Shown here: piece by piece, positions 9,131-17,640 of the stretch
How positions within the stretch are numbered: the stretch's first letter is position 1
Layout of the letters: each line of letters opens with the position of its first letter
NCBI GenBank assembly: GCA_963704995.1
Contig: CAVPIM010000010.1
Coordinates: 434,001-498,000 of the forward strand
Direction of reading: 5' to 3'
From: RYN-230 sp963704995
GTDB lineage: Bacteria; Actinomycetota; Actinomycetes; Streptosporangiales; Streptosporangiaceae
DNA: 64,000 nucleotides
Position numbers and translations under genes: made by a program
The notes under the pieces: generated by a model
Seen by the model: only the letters and a program-made list of their open reading frames with translations
What the model was told of the DNA's origin: nothing
The model's database searches: none

Positions 9131-10315
9131 TCAGCGGAAAGCGCTGATGCCGGTGAGGACCTGGCCGAGGGTCAGGGCGTGGATTTCCTCGGTGCCCTCG
9201 TAGGTGAGGACCGACTCGAGGTTGTTGGCGTGCCGGATCACCGGGTACTCCAGCGTGATCCCGTTGGCGCCCAGGATGGTCCGGGCCTGCCGGGCGATCT
9301 CGAGGGCCGCCCGGACGTTGCTCATCTTGCCCAGGCTGACCTGCTGCGGGGTCAGCTCCCCGGCCTCCTTGAGCCGGCCCAGGTGCAGCGCCATCAGCTG
9401 GGCCCGGGACAGGTCGGCCAGCATCCAGGCCAGCTTGCCCTGGGTGAGCTGGAAACCGCCGATCGGCTGGCCGAACTGCTCCCGGGTCTTCGCGTAGTCC
9501 ACCGCGGACTCCAGGCAGGACCGGGCGGCCCCGGTCACCCCCCACACGATGCCGAACCGGGCCTCGCTCAGGCAGGACAGCGGACCCTTCAGCCCGGCCA
9601 CCCCCGGCAGCATGGCCTCCGCGGGCAGCTTTACCGAGTCGAAGTGCAGTTCGGCCGTGATCGAGGCGCGCAGCGACATCTTCTTGTGGATGGACCGGGA
9701 GGTGAACCCGCGCGCCGCGCGAGGCACGAGGAAACCCCGGATCCCTTCTTGCGTCTGGGCCCACACCACCGCGATATCTGCCACCGACCCGTTGGTGATC
9801 CACATTTTGGACCCCGACAGCACCCAGTCACTTCCGTTGCGGATGGCCTTGGTTTTCATGCTGGACGGATCGCTGCCGTGGTCCGGCTCGGTCAGCCCGA
9901 AGCAGCCGATGGCCTCACCCGCCGCCATGCGGGGCAGCCATTCCTCCTTCTGCTCCGGGGAACCGTATTTCCAGATCGGGAACATGGCCAGTGAGCCCTG
10001 GACGGAGACCAGGCTGCGCAGGCCGGAATCGGCCGCTTCCAGCTCGCGGCAGGCGACCCCGTAGGCCACCGGGCCCATTCCCGCGCAGCCGTAGCCGGTC
10101 AGGTGCATGCCGAGCAGGCCCAGCTTGCCGAGTTCGGGGGCGATCTCGCGGGGCAGCGTGCCCGCCTCGAACCAGTCGGCGATGTGCGGCATCACCCGTT
10201 CGGCCGTGAACGCCCGCACCGTGTCGCGGACCAGTACCTCGTCGGAGCTGAGTTGCTGGTCAACGCGCAGCAGGTCGAGGTCGTGGCCGGGCTGGCCGGC
10301 AGCGTGCGTGGGCAT
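9131..10315 (-). CDS. Acyl-CoA dehydrogenase, glutaryl-CoA dehydrogenase-like
   Basis: A 394-aa flavoprotein. GLTEPDHGSDPSSM (FAD/substrate loop) and WITNGSVADIAVVWA are typical of the family. The catalytic base is the Glu in YEGTEEIH near the C-terminus. The segment DSGLRSLVSVQGSLAM includes the Arg-Ser pair that marks glutaryl-CoA dehydrogenases, which oxidise and decarboxylate glutaryl-CoA in lysine/tryptophan breakdown. The start at 10315 is preferred over the ATG at 10339 because GGAAGGA precedes it by 8 bp. The gene is convergent with the transketolase-like gene, 32 bp away. Closely related family members with other short-chain substrates are possible. Confidence 0.85.
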   Translation of the reverse strand: MPTHAAGQPGHDLDLLRVDQQLSSDEVLVRDTVRAFTAERVMPHIADWFEAGTLPREIAPELGKLGLLGMHLTGYGCAGMGPVAYGVACRELEAADSGLRSLVSVQGSLAMFPIWKYGSPEQKEEWLPRMAAGEAIGCFGLTEPDHGSDPSSMKTKAIRNGSDWVLSGSKMWITNGSVADIAVVWAQTQEGIRGFLVPRAARGFTSRSIHKKMSLRASITAELHFDSVKLPAEAMLPGVAGLKGPLSCLSEARFGIVWGVTGAARSCLESAVDYAKTREQFGQPIGGFQLTQGKLAWMLADLSRAQLMALHLGRLKEAGELTPQQVSLGKMSNVRAALEIARQARTILGANGITLEYPVIRHANNLESVLTYEGTEEIHALTLGQVLTGISAFR

Positions 10316-10411
10316 GGCGGGGTCCTTCCGGTCATTCACTAACTCCCGCGCCCAGCGTATGCGGGCCGCGTTCGGCTGTCTGGACCCGCCCGGACCGGGA
10401 ATGATCGGGGC

Positions 10412-10663
10412 ATGAACGAGGCCAATGGGAACAAGAGGTTAATCCGGACACGGGAAGGTCGGCTCGTGGCTGGCGTCTGCTCCGGGATCGGGGAGTACGC
10501 CGGTATCGACCCCACCGTGGTCCGGCTGATCTTCGCCGTCCTGACCCTGGTGACGGCCGGCGTCTTCGCCCTGGTGTACCTGGCGGCGTGGGTCGTCATC
10601 CCAGAAGAAGGGGAGAGCGCGTCGATCGCCGAGAACCTGATCAAGAAGACGGGCAGCAGCTAG
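10412..10663 (+). CDS. PspC domain protein
   Basis: An 83-aa protein with a single PspC domain: RLIRTREGRLVAGVCSGIGE, then YAGIDPTVVRLIFAVLTL, a membrane helix (TAGVFALVYLAAWVVIP) and EEG. These are small inner-membrane proteins linked to envelope stress. It is divergent from the dehydrogenase, with 96 bp between. Its 3' two-thirds is overlapped on the other strand by the unusually long tail of the MFS gene ending at 10439. Confidence 0.9.
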   Translation: MNEANGNKRLIRTREGRLVAGVCSGIGEYAGIDPTVVRLIFAVLTLVTAGVFALVYLAAWVVIPEEGESASIAENLIKKTGSS

Positions 10664-12451
10664 CCGGGCGCGCACGGACAGGTCACGGGGCGCCCGGTGG
10701 GCTGACCCGCGGCGGGTGCTTTTCGCCTGGCTGCCGTCGGGTGCGGTGCCGCGGCCGGTCCCGGCAGTCCCGGCGGTTTCGGCGGCCTGGGCGGTCCCGG
10801 CGGGCTTCGCGGCATCCCCGGGCGGGGCGGCGTCGGCGGGCTGCGCGAGGCCGGCCGGATGGCTGGCCGCCGTGGGGTGGCCGGTATCCGCCGGGATGCC
10901 GGTGCCCGCCGGGATGCCGGTGCCCGCAGGGGTGCCGGTGCCCGCAGGGGTGACGGTGCCCGCGGGGCGCGGCGGCGGGGCGGACAGGCCGGTTCCCCGC
11001 TCGGCCACTGGCAGGTTGAGCACCGGCGGCGCGGCGGGACGGGCCCTGGGCGCCGGGGGCAGCGCGGGCGGCTCGGTGGGCAGCGGGCCTGGCGCTGGCC
11101 CTGCTGGTGCTGGTGCTGGCGCCGTGCCGGTCCCGGCCAGCACGGGGTCCGCCGGCCCGCGCTGCAGCATGCTGATCAGCTCCGCGTACCGGCGGGTCCA
11201 GTCGGTGGCCAGGGCGGCGGCGGCCAGCAGGCCCAGCAGCCCGGCGAGGGTGACCGCCCGCGGCGCCCCGACCCGCTGGGCCACCGCCCCGCCGGTCAGG
11301 ATGCCCAGGCCCTGCGCGGCCAGCAGGCCGGTCTGGGCGACCGCGAACGCGCGTACCCGCCGGGCGGCCGGCAGCGCCGTGACGAACGCCGCGGCGGCGG
11401 CCAGCTGGTAGGCGCCGCCGGCACCGGCCAGGGCCCAGAGCAGGATCAGGACCGGCAGCGGCGGGTGCGCCAGGCTGAAGATCAGCGGCGCGCAGGACAG
11501 CATGGCCAGCCAGCCCATCGGCCGCATCCGGTCCGAGGGGCGCAGCAGCCGGCCGATCACGAACCCGCCGATCATCGTGCCGGCCGGCATGGCCGCCATG
11601 AGCAGCCCGATGGTCGGCGCGCCGCCGCCGAGGGTGCGCGCGTACGGGGCGGCCAGCGCCTCGGGCACCACGGTGAAACCGGCCAGCCAGCCGAAGAGCA
11701 CCAGGGTACGAAGCACCGGGCTGCCGAACACGGCGGCCACGCCGTCCCAGGTGACCTCCCACGGCGAGGTATGGCTGATGCTGCGCGGCGGCGCGGGCCG
11801 GGGCCGCACCCCGTACGCCAGGATGCCGGCCGACAGGCTGAAGGACAGCGAGTCCAGGGCCAGGGCCCGGTACGGCCCGAGCGCCGCGACCAGGCACCCG
11901 CCGGCCAGGAAGCCGGCGATCTGGCCGAGCTGGGTGGTGTGGCTCCCGATTACGGAGCCCAGCGGGTACTTCTCCGCGGGCAGGACATCGGGCAGGATCG
12001 CCGACCGGGCCGCCGAGAACGGGGTGCCGAGCAGCACGGTGCCGAAGATCAGCAGGCAGAGCCCGGCGAACGGCAGCCCCGGCAGCGCCATCAGGGCGAC
12101 CAGCCCGGCCCGGGTGAGATCCAGGGTGATCATCATCTGCTGACGAGGCATGAGGTCGGCCAGCCCGGCCAGGATCCCCCCGCCGATCACCGGGGGCAGG
12201 TAGGTCAGGGCGTAGGCCGCCGCGGTCAGGAACGCCGACCCGGTCCGGGCGTACACCACGAAGGCGATGGCCACCTGCGCGAACTGGTCGCCCGCGCAGG
12301 ACAGCGCCTGGGCGGACCACAGCGCGCGGAACTCCCTGACGGCGAACACATCGCGGTAGGCAACCGGCTGTTCGCCGGGTTGCCGGTGCCGGCCTGGCCC
12401 CGATGCGTGCGCCGGCCTCCGGGAAAGCGGTGGGTGCTCTCCGTTGTGCAC
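10439..12451 (-). CDS. MFS transporter with long Pro/Ala/Thr-rich repeat tail
   Basis: Residues 30-430 form a complete MFS fold with 10-12 hydrophobic segments (YRDVFAVREFRALWSAQALS at the start; MPRQQMMITLDLTRAGLVAL in the loop 2-3 region), of the enterobactin-exporter-like class common in actinomycetes. The remaining 240 residues are low complexity, including five copies of a six-residue PAGTG(T/I)-type repeat. The reading frame then runs 225 bp through the antisense of the pspC gene before stopping at 10439. The true C-terminus may be shorter in relatives; here no earlier stop exists. Start ATG at 12451. Substrate unknown. Confidence 0.75.
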   Translation of the reverse strand: MHNGEHPPLSRRPAHASGPGRHRQPGEQPVAYRDVFAVREFRALWSAQALSCAGDQFAQVAIAFVVYARTGSAFLTAAAYALTYLPPVIGGGILAGLADLMPRQQMMITLDLTRAGLVALMALPGLPFAGLCLLIFGTVLLGTPFSAARSAILPDVLPAEKYPLGSVIGSHTTQLGQIAGFLAGGCLVAALGPYRALALDSLSFSLSAGILAYGVRPRPAPPRSISHTSPWEVTWDGVAAVFGSPVLRTLVLFGWLAGFTVVPEALAAPYARTLGGGAPTIGLLMAAMPAGTMIGGFVIGRLLRPSDRMRPMGWLAMLSCAPLIFSLAHPPLPVLILLWALAGAGGAYQLAAAAAFVTALPAARRVRAFAVAQTGLLAAQGLGILTGGAVAQRVGAPRAVTLAGLLGLLAAAALATDWTRRYAELISMLQRGPADPVLAGTGTAPAPAPAGPAPGPLPTEPPALPPAPRARPAAPPVLNLPVAERGTGLSAPPPRPAGTVTPAGTGTPAGTGIPAGTGIPADTGHPTAASHPAGLAQPADAAPPGDAAKPAGTAQAAETAGTAGTGRGTAPDGSQAKSTRRGSAHRAPRDLSVRARLAAARLLDQVLGDRRALPFFWDDDPRRQVHQGEDAGRHQGQDGEDQPDHGGVDTGVLPDPGADASHEPTFPCPD
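10881..10970 (-). repeat. 18-bp tandem repeat (5 units) in the MFS tail
   Basis: On the plus strand five 18-bp units start at 10881, 10899, 10917, 10935 and 10953 (type CCGGTGCCCGCAGGGGTG), two of them identical. They encode the PAGTGI/T repeats. Likely variable in copy number between strains. Confidence 0.85.
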
Positions 12452-13005
12452 GACGGCTCTTCTCTGCTGTTATCTGCGCCGCGCTCCGGCGTCCGGGGGG
12501 TCGCCTGAGCGGATCGCAATCCTTCTTTCACGCTGGGTGATCAAATACGGACATCTGCGGTCGGTTAGGTGACCGGCAGTAGTGACTGTGTGTCGTTAAT
12601 CGATTGCCTACCGTGTCGAATTTTTAGGAAATGCGCAAGGGGTTCCTTCATGATCGTCTTGGTTCCGCTGGTCGCAGTTGTCAGGGAGGTACCGCCAAGT
12701 GGGCCCTGGCCAGCGGGGAATCCCTGATGCGGGGTCGCCGGACGGTTTGCGGGGACAGGTGTGCATTCTGGGCGGACAGGTCTGGACCGGCGGTCCGGTG
12801 GGGTCGTGGAGCCGCCGGCCACGCGTGTCCCGGACGGCTCTCGAGCCGGAGCGCGAGGGTGATGCCGGGCCTGATCGCGGGCGTGATCGAGGGCGTGATC
12901 GAGGGGGGCTGGGGGAACGCTTTGGCGGGAGTGCCGGTTGTCCCCTATGCTGGGGCAGTCCCCGACGGCGGGCGCCAAGGGTCACGGCGGCGGCGGCCGT
13001 CATCG
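12452..13005. other. Intergenic region upstream of the tRNA cluster
   Basis: No gene is supported. The frames here are Arg/Pro/Gly-rich and uninterrupted only because of high GC. A 12-bp direct repeat (GGGCGTGATCGA) occurs twice around 12890-12907. Promoters of the MFS gene (minus) and of the tRNA operon (plus) should lie here. Confidence 0.5.
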
Positions 13006-13078
13006 GCCCCCATCGTCTAGTGGCCTAGGACACCGCCCTTTCAAGGCGGCGGCACGGGTTCGAATCCCGTTGGGGGCA
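13006..13078 (+). tRNA. tRNA-Glu (anticodon UUC)
   Basis: A 73-nt cloverleaf with acceptor GCCCCCA/TGGGGGC, anticodon loop CTTTCAA, T loop TTCGAAT and discriminator A. CCA is not encoded. First of three tRNAs in the order Glu-Asp-Phe, typical of actinobacteria. Confidence 0.95.
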
Positions 13079-13103
13079 CCGTCGGCCAGTGGCCGGCACA
13101 GAT

Positions 13104-13177
13104 GGTCCTGTAGAGCAGCTGGTTAGCTCGCCACCCTGTCAAGGTGGAGGTCGCGGGTTCAAGTCCCGTCAGGACCG
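13104..13177 (+). tRNA. tRNA-Asp (anticodon GUC)
   Basis: A 74-nt cloverleaf with acceptor GGTCCTG/CAGGACC, anticodon loop CTGTCAA, T loop TTCAAGT and discriminator G. It lies 25 bp after tRNA-Glu. Confidence 0.95.
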
Positions 13178-13224
13178 CTTGGCTGAGGCCGCCCGTCGTG
13201 GTTGGGATGACGGGGGTCAGTCAC

Positions 13225-13298
13225 GGTCAGGTAGCTCAGTTGGTATGAGCGTCCGCCTGAAAAGCGGAAGGTCGGCGGTTCGACCCCGCCCCTGACCA
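13225..13298 (+). tRNA. tRNA-Phe (anticodon GAA)
   Basis: A 74-nt cloverleaf with acceptor GGTCAGG/CCTGACC, anticodon loop CTGAAAA, T loop TTCGACC and discriminator A. Its 3' half forms the left attachment repeat of the island; the gene itself remains complete. Confidence 0.95.
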
Positions 13299-13312
13299 CC
13301 TTGTCTCGTAGC
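13256..13312 (+). repeat. attL: left direct repeat of the integrated island
   Basis: These 57 bases, from the tRNA-Phe anticodon loop to 14 bp past the tRNA, recur at 29483-29539 with one mismatch (C at 13290, T at 29517). Weaker similarity continues about 11 bp. Integration into the 3' end of a tRNA gene by an adjacent tyrosine integrase is the classic arrangement. The exact crossover point within the repeat cannot be read from sequence alone. Confidence 0.9.
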
Positions 13313-13460
13313 ATCGGCCAGCTCCTCTCACCTGCGCGAATCGCAGGAGGAGAGGGATTCTCATGGCGCGTGATGCGCTTTCTCTTAACTTCTCTGACCT
13401 GCGGAAACGCTTAGGCGCGGAGGCGTGCGCTTCAGCGGAACCGCAGGAAGAGAGAAAGAC

Positions 13461-14417
13461 AATGAACGTCCCGCAACCGGGTCCCCGGCGGCGCAAGCCG
13501 CTTGACGCCGGGGTTTCCGGGGTGAGATCTGCTCGTTCCGGCTGCACCTGGCCGCCGAGGGCAAGGCGGCCAAGACGGTGCGGACCTGCACCGACGCGGT
13601 GGCATGGTTCGCCGCCGCGCACCTGATCCCCCGCACCTCGCGGACCAGGTGGGAGCAGGTAGACGCCCACGATGTGCAGAGGTGGCTGGTCCATCTGCTG
13701 ACCCGGTACAGCGACGCGTATGCCAGCAACCAGTACCGGGCGCTGCAGCAGTTCTTCAGATGGCTCGCCGAGGAGGAGCAGATCCCCGACCCGATGGCCC
13801 GGCTGCGTGCGCCGAAGGTGACCGAGAAGCTGGTGCCGGTGTTCACCAGCGGAGAACTATCGGCCCTGGAAGGAACCTGCCAGGGCCGTACCTTCGCCCA
13901 GCGCCGCGACGCAGCAGTGATCGCGGTGCTCACGGCGAGCGGGATGCGGGCCGGCGAGCTGGCCGGGATCCGCTACGACCCGCACGACGCCAGCCGCAGC
14001 GACCTTGACTTGCGGCAGCGCGAGATCACCGTCCGCGGCAAGGGCGGCGGATCCCGGGTCGTGAGGATCGGGCACGCCGCGGCGCTGGCTGTGGACCGCT
14101 ACGTCCGGATCCGGTCAAAGCATGCGCAGGCGTGGCGGCCTCAGCTGTGGCTGGGGATGAATAACCGGGGCCCGATGACCGCTAACGGGATCTACCAGAT
14201 GATCGCCCGCCGCGGCCGCCAGTGCGGGGTGGACGCCTGGCCGCACCGGTTCCGGCACCATTTCAGCCACACCTGGCTGGACCGGGGCGGCGCGGAGGGG
14301 GACCTGATGGAGCTCAACGGCTGGAGTTCCCCGCAGATGCTGCGCCGCTACGGCGCCAGCGCCCGCAGCGCCCGGGCCCGCCGCACCTACGACCGAATCA
14401 TGGAGATCAGCCCCTAA
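13461..14417 (+). pseudogene. Tyrosine integrase of the island (N-terminal frameshift)
   Basis: From the GTG at 13578 there is a 279-aa phage-type recombinase. It has the core-binding helices (residues 1-75), the first catalytic Arg in SGMRAGELAG (R124), Lys in RGKGGGSR (K155), HRFRHHF (H223, R226), Trp in NGWSS (W249) and the nucleophile Tyr in MLRRYGA (Y258). Homology in the same frame reaches back to about 13535 (EICSFRLHLAAEGKAAKTV), where an in-frame stop lies upstream. The ATG at 13461 behind GGAAGAGAG reads MNVPQPGPRRRKPLDAGV in another frame. The native start is therefore probably 13461, with a one-base shift near 13525. The catalytic domain is complete, so residual activity from 13578 is possible. 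Confidence 0.8.
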
Positions 14418-14892
14418 CGCCGTTCTTGTCACGCGCTGACATCCCTATTGGCAACAGCATCAGCTCGTCCATGGTGACGTGCATGATCTTCTAACACTGC
14501 ATGTACCGACAGCGGAGATCCGTGCTGCTACCGACCAGGTGCCGGCACCGCGGTCTTGCCGACCCATCCGGATCTGCCGAAAGTAGCGCGTTGGCAGGCG
14601 CATACGTATGGGGCGCCGATCAGCACGTTCGCTCGTGATCTTGAGGGCAGATTGCAGCCCGCGATGATTTGCTCACGGCGTCGTCATGCATGGCCAGGCG
14701 GCCGAACGCCGGCTCCATTTCCCTGAGAGTTGCCCGGCGCGGGCGGGACGACGATGGCGGGGTTACCCAGTTACAGCTAGCCCCGTCGATCCCGGCGCTG
14801 CGGAGTGGCCGGATTTGGCGCGGGTGATGGTTGAGCTACGCAGACTCCTGGTCTGGGGTCCGGTGTGGCCGCCGGTTGCAGGCTGATCCGGG
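14418..14892. other. Intergenic region with a short coding-like stretch
   Basis: No complete gene. Between about 14550 and 14680, plus frame, the translation LPTHPDLPKVARWQAHTYGA followed by PISTFARDLEGRLQPA looks protein-like but has no start, length or recognised family. It is probably a fragment of a lost gene. Confidence 0.3.
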
Positions 14893-15639
14893 TCAGGCGC
14901 CTATGAGGGTGGCCCGGTCGGGGAAGGCGCGGGTGATGGCGGCGGCCCGGCTGGATACCTGAAGCCGGGCGAAGATGTTCTCCATGTGCGTGCGCACGGT
15001 TCCCTCGGAGATGCCGAGCCTGCGGGCGATCTGTGCGTTGGTGGCCCCTGCCGCGACGAGGCGGAGCAGGTCCCATTGCCGGGCGGTCAGGTCGGGGATG
15101 CCGCGGCGGCGGCGTTGGGCGTCCAGGAAGGCCTCGTGCAGGTGAGGGCGGAGCAGCGTGAGCAGGGCCCGGTCACGTTCGGAGAAATCCGGCCCTGAGC
15201 TGCGGAAGAAGACCAGGCGCACACTCTGCCCTGGCCCGCCGGGCAGGCACACCATGATCTCGTGCTCCACCCCCCGCAGGTGATCGCGGTACATGCCGGT
15301 GGCGCGCCATTGCCGCGAACTGTAGAAGTCCGAGATCTTGGTCACGCTGCGCAGATCACCGCTGCGGTCGGGGTAGGAGCACGGCTCGGAGTCCCAGTAG
15401 TGCGCCCAGAATGCCTGATCGTCCTGTCCCTCGTCTGCGGGCAGGTCCTGGCTGAACCAGGCGGTTTCCTGCCGGCTGTTGAGGCCGAAGAACGACAAGG
15501 TGTCGCAGGGGATCTGCTCGTTGAGGTCCCCCAGCAGGGACAAGGGCAGCCCTTCCGTGGCATCGTGCTCGCGTTCGCCGGTCACAATCCGCAGGAGCGC
15601 GCGCACGTCACGGTCGCTTACCCTCACCGGCTCGGTCAT
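14893..15639 (-). CDS. LuxR-family transcriptional regulator
   Basis: A 248-aa regulator with a C-terminal LuxR helix-turn-helix (LTARQWDLLRLVAAGATNAQ, IARRLGISEGTVRTHMENIF; residues 185-240). The N-terminal region of about 170 residues is GAF/PAS-like, with no phospho-acceptor motif, and resembles the single-protein LuxR regulators common in actinomycetes. ATG at 15639 behind AGGAGG at 7 bp. It is divergent from the small secreted protein at 15789, so it may control that gene. The shared 150-bp gap holds a 13-bp direct repeat. Confidence 0.9.
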   Translation of the reverse strand: MTEPVRVSDRDVRALLRIVTGEREHDATEGLPLSLLGDLNEQIPCDTLSFFGLNSRQETAWFSQDLPADEGQDDQAFWAHYWDSEPCSYPDRSGDLRSVTKISDFYSSRQWRATGMYRDHLRGVEHEIMVCLPGGPGQSVRLVFFRSSGPDFSERDRALLTLLRPHLHEAFLDAQRRRRGIPDLTARQWDLLRLVAAGATNAQIARRLGISEGTVRTHMENIFARLQVSSRAAAITRAFPDRATLIGA

Positions 15640-15698
15640 GGTCGCCTCCTACCTGGATAGTCCCACGTTAGGGGCGCAGGGCGCGGTGGGCCATACGT

Positions 15699-15725
15699 AG
15701 AACGTCGGATGCAGAACGTCGGATG
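15699..15725 (+). promoter_or_regulatory. 13-bp tandem direct repeat, possible LuxR operator
   Basis: AGAACGTCGGATG occurs at 15699-15711 and 15713-15725, in the gap between the LuxR gene and the small secreted-protein gene. Binding by the adjacent regulator is inference. Confidence 0.4.
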
Positions 15726-15788
15726 GCGCACCGGACGGCGGCTCACGCACAGTGATGGCTGAGCGACCAACGACATGGGAGGACCATC

Positions 15789-16088
15789 ATGAACCGCATC
15801 CGCCGCGTCAGCGCCATCCTGGCGGCGTTCGCCGCCGCGCTGCTCGGGCTCAGCGCCGGCGCGCCCGCCGCCTTCGCCGGCACGAACGTATTCCCCGCTC
15901 CAGGGGGTGGGGGACCGGCAACGGGGACCCTGCCTGCCCCCCTCGGCCACACCGTCATCGCAGGCGGCATGGCAGGCTGGCAGATCGCCGTGATCGCGGC
16001 CGGCGCCGCGCTGCTGGCCGCCGCTGCGGCCGTGCTCCTCGACCGGGCCTGGCAGGCCAGGCGCCAGGCGCTTTCCCCCACCGCGTGA
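15789..16088 (+). CDS. Small secreted/membrane-anchored protein
   Basis: A 99-aa protein starting at the ATG at 15789 behind GGGAGGACC. It has a classic signal peptide (RIRR charge, hydrophobic core LAAFAAALLGLSAG, AFA cleavage near residue 30), a Gly/Pro-rich linker, then a hydrophobic helix (WQIAVIAAGAALLAAAAAVL, about residues 64-83) and a positively charged C-terminus. This predicts a type I membrane protein with a short extracytoplasmic segment. No family recognised. It is divergent from the LuxR gene and followed by a strong hairpin. Confidence 0.7.
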   Translation: MNRIRRVSAILAAFAAALLGLSAGAPAAFAGTNVFPAPGGGGPATGTLPAPLGHTVIAGGMAGWQIAVIAAGAALLAAAAAVLLDRAWQARRQALSPTA

Positions 16089-16093
16089 GGCCG

Positions 16094-16144
16094 GCCATAG
16101 CGGCCACCGGGACCGGTTCCCCGCCGGCCGGCGGCCGCTATGGC
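16094..16144 (+). terminator. Inverted repeat downstream of the small secreted-protein gene
   Basis: Perfect 12-bp arms GCCATAGCGGCC (16094-16105) and GGCCGCTATGGC (16133-16144) with a 27-bp loop, starting 5 bp after the stop codon. There is no T tract; likely a GC-type terminator. Confidence 0.6.
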
Positions 16145-16486
16145 TTGCAGCGCCCCCTGATGTCCCCTGGAGGGTGCCTGTGGCGAGGCTGGGCGGGGCC
16201 GGACAGGCCTTCCGCAGGAAGCACACTCCCCAGCAGGTAAAGGCAGTTGCGGCGCGCCAGTGCCCTGATTTGCGCACCTTACTGAATGAGCGCCATGGAG
16301 CTATTCACCGGGCAGTAACGGCAGGCTGGCGCGGTTATCAATTGGGTTTCGCGTAGCTGGCCGCCTAGTCGCCCAAGTTGTAGTCCAACGTGCGAATGGC
16401 CAGTCCCGCACGTTTATGCATTGGCGCCCTCAGGATGAACATACTCATCTGCCGCGAGTATGGCGTAGCTGTGCTGATCATGTCCG
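16145..16486. other. Intergenic region
   Basis: No gene is supported. A 60-codon frame at 16174-16356 has no ribosome site or recognisable family. The sequence CTCATCTGCCGCGAGT at 16443-16458 recurs near 17542. Confidence 0.4.
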
Positions 16487-17242
16487 TCATGCATTGCTGG
16501 GTGCGGGCTGCTCGGGTGGGCGGGTTCCCGGCGCGGAGACGAGCGCCTGGTGGAGTACGGCCATGCCCCACGCGCCGGGTGCTTGGACGTCCCGCCCGTC
16601 GCCGAGAAACTGGTATCCCTGGAAATGCCAGGTGCCTGGGTTGACGATGATCTCCTGGTTTCCGCCGACGGTGCCGGCTAGCAGGAAGCCGGTGCCGCGA
16701 TGTCCGGCTACGTCGATGGCGTGCAGCTCGGCTGTCACGCCGCTGATCGCGGCGAGGGCCCGGTAGAGCTGCGCGGTGATCTCCGGTGGCATGAGGTAAG
16801 TCTGGAAGAGCTCGGCGATCAGCTCGAAGGCATGTCCGGCGTGCCACTGCTTCGCCCGGGTGACAGGAGTCCCGGCGAGCAGGGCGACGAGGGCGTCCGG
16901 TGTCCCGGGGAGACTATTCAGGGAGCTGTAGCTGACAGCCGGCTGCATGATCGGCCGCCTTCTGGCGTTCCCCTGCGGGTCGGCTGGCCACATCCATGGC
17001 CCGACCTCCAGCTGTCCGTCCTGGTAGGCAGCGGCAGTGGCGTTGTCGGCGGTAGCCCAGCGCTCTGCGATCACCGGGCTCGAGGCCTTGTCCGGGGTGG
17101 CAACGACGGCGTAGCTCCGGTAAACCCACTGACCTGGGCTGACCTGCGGACCAGACAGTGCAGCCGCGGCCGCCCGGCTGGCCAGCACTTCGACGGTCGG
17201 GCTTTGCCCCTCACCGTCGGGGAAACCTGGGCTTCCTGGCAT
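16487..17242 (-). pseudogene. CU044_5270-family protein, N-terminally truncated
   Basis: A 251-aa frame matching the C-terminal, extracytoplasmic part of CU044_5270-family proteins: SPGQWVYRSYAVVATPDKAS near the start, a WATAD segment, AVSYSSLNSLPGTPDALVAL, then a beta-rich end (GTGFLLAGTVGGNQEIIVNP). Family members normally start with a cytoplasmic segment and a membrane helix and sit beside an ECF sigma factor. Here the N-terminal about 100 residues, the helix and the sigma gene are all absent. The frame begins at an ATG (17242) without a convincing ribosome site. Probably a decayed regulator/anti-sigma-like gene. Confidence 0.65.
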
Positions 17243-17640
17243 GAGAACGTCCCTAGCTAAGCGCCGCCTGCACCCCCCTGCCGCGGATCACGACCATGGC
17301 CTGTGGCTGGACAGATTCCTTTCCTCCGCGGCGCCCCGGGTGGACGGGCAACGTCGGCCGGGCATGGACAGCCCACCCTGTGACTGGCAATCGGACTGTC
17401 TGACTTACCACGCGATAAGAGATATTGAGCCCGCCAGAATAGGCTAGCCGGACGCGCTGTCATGCCGCTGCTGCCTCTGGCGCGCCGGGCACCTCGCCAA
17501 AGCCATCCACGTCCTTCAAACCCGCGAGACCACCGGATGAAAAACGCTCACTCATCTGCCGCGAGTCGCGCGTTCTGCACCTACGCCCTGTAGGAGCGAG
17601 GGTGACAGGTGTAGCGAGAGCGCGTTAACGGGCGGTGCGC
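17243..17640. other. Intergenic region
   Basis: No gene is supported. It carries the second copy of CTCATCTGCCGCGAGT (near 17542). Confidence 0.4.

Noticed and set aside
10881..10970. Possible CRISPR-like repeats
   Set aside because: Units are contiguous with no spacers and lie in a coding frame; a simple tandem repeat.
12565..13020. Overlapping 110-140-codon frames on both strands before the tRNA cluster
   Set aside because: No ribosome sites, no family features, and they run into the tRNA-Glu gene.
16174..16356. 60-codon frame after the small secreted-protein gene
   Set aside because: Looks partly protein-like but has no ribosome site, sits within or after the terminator region and matches no family I know.
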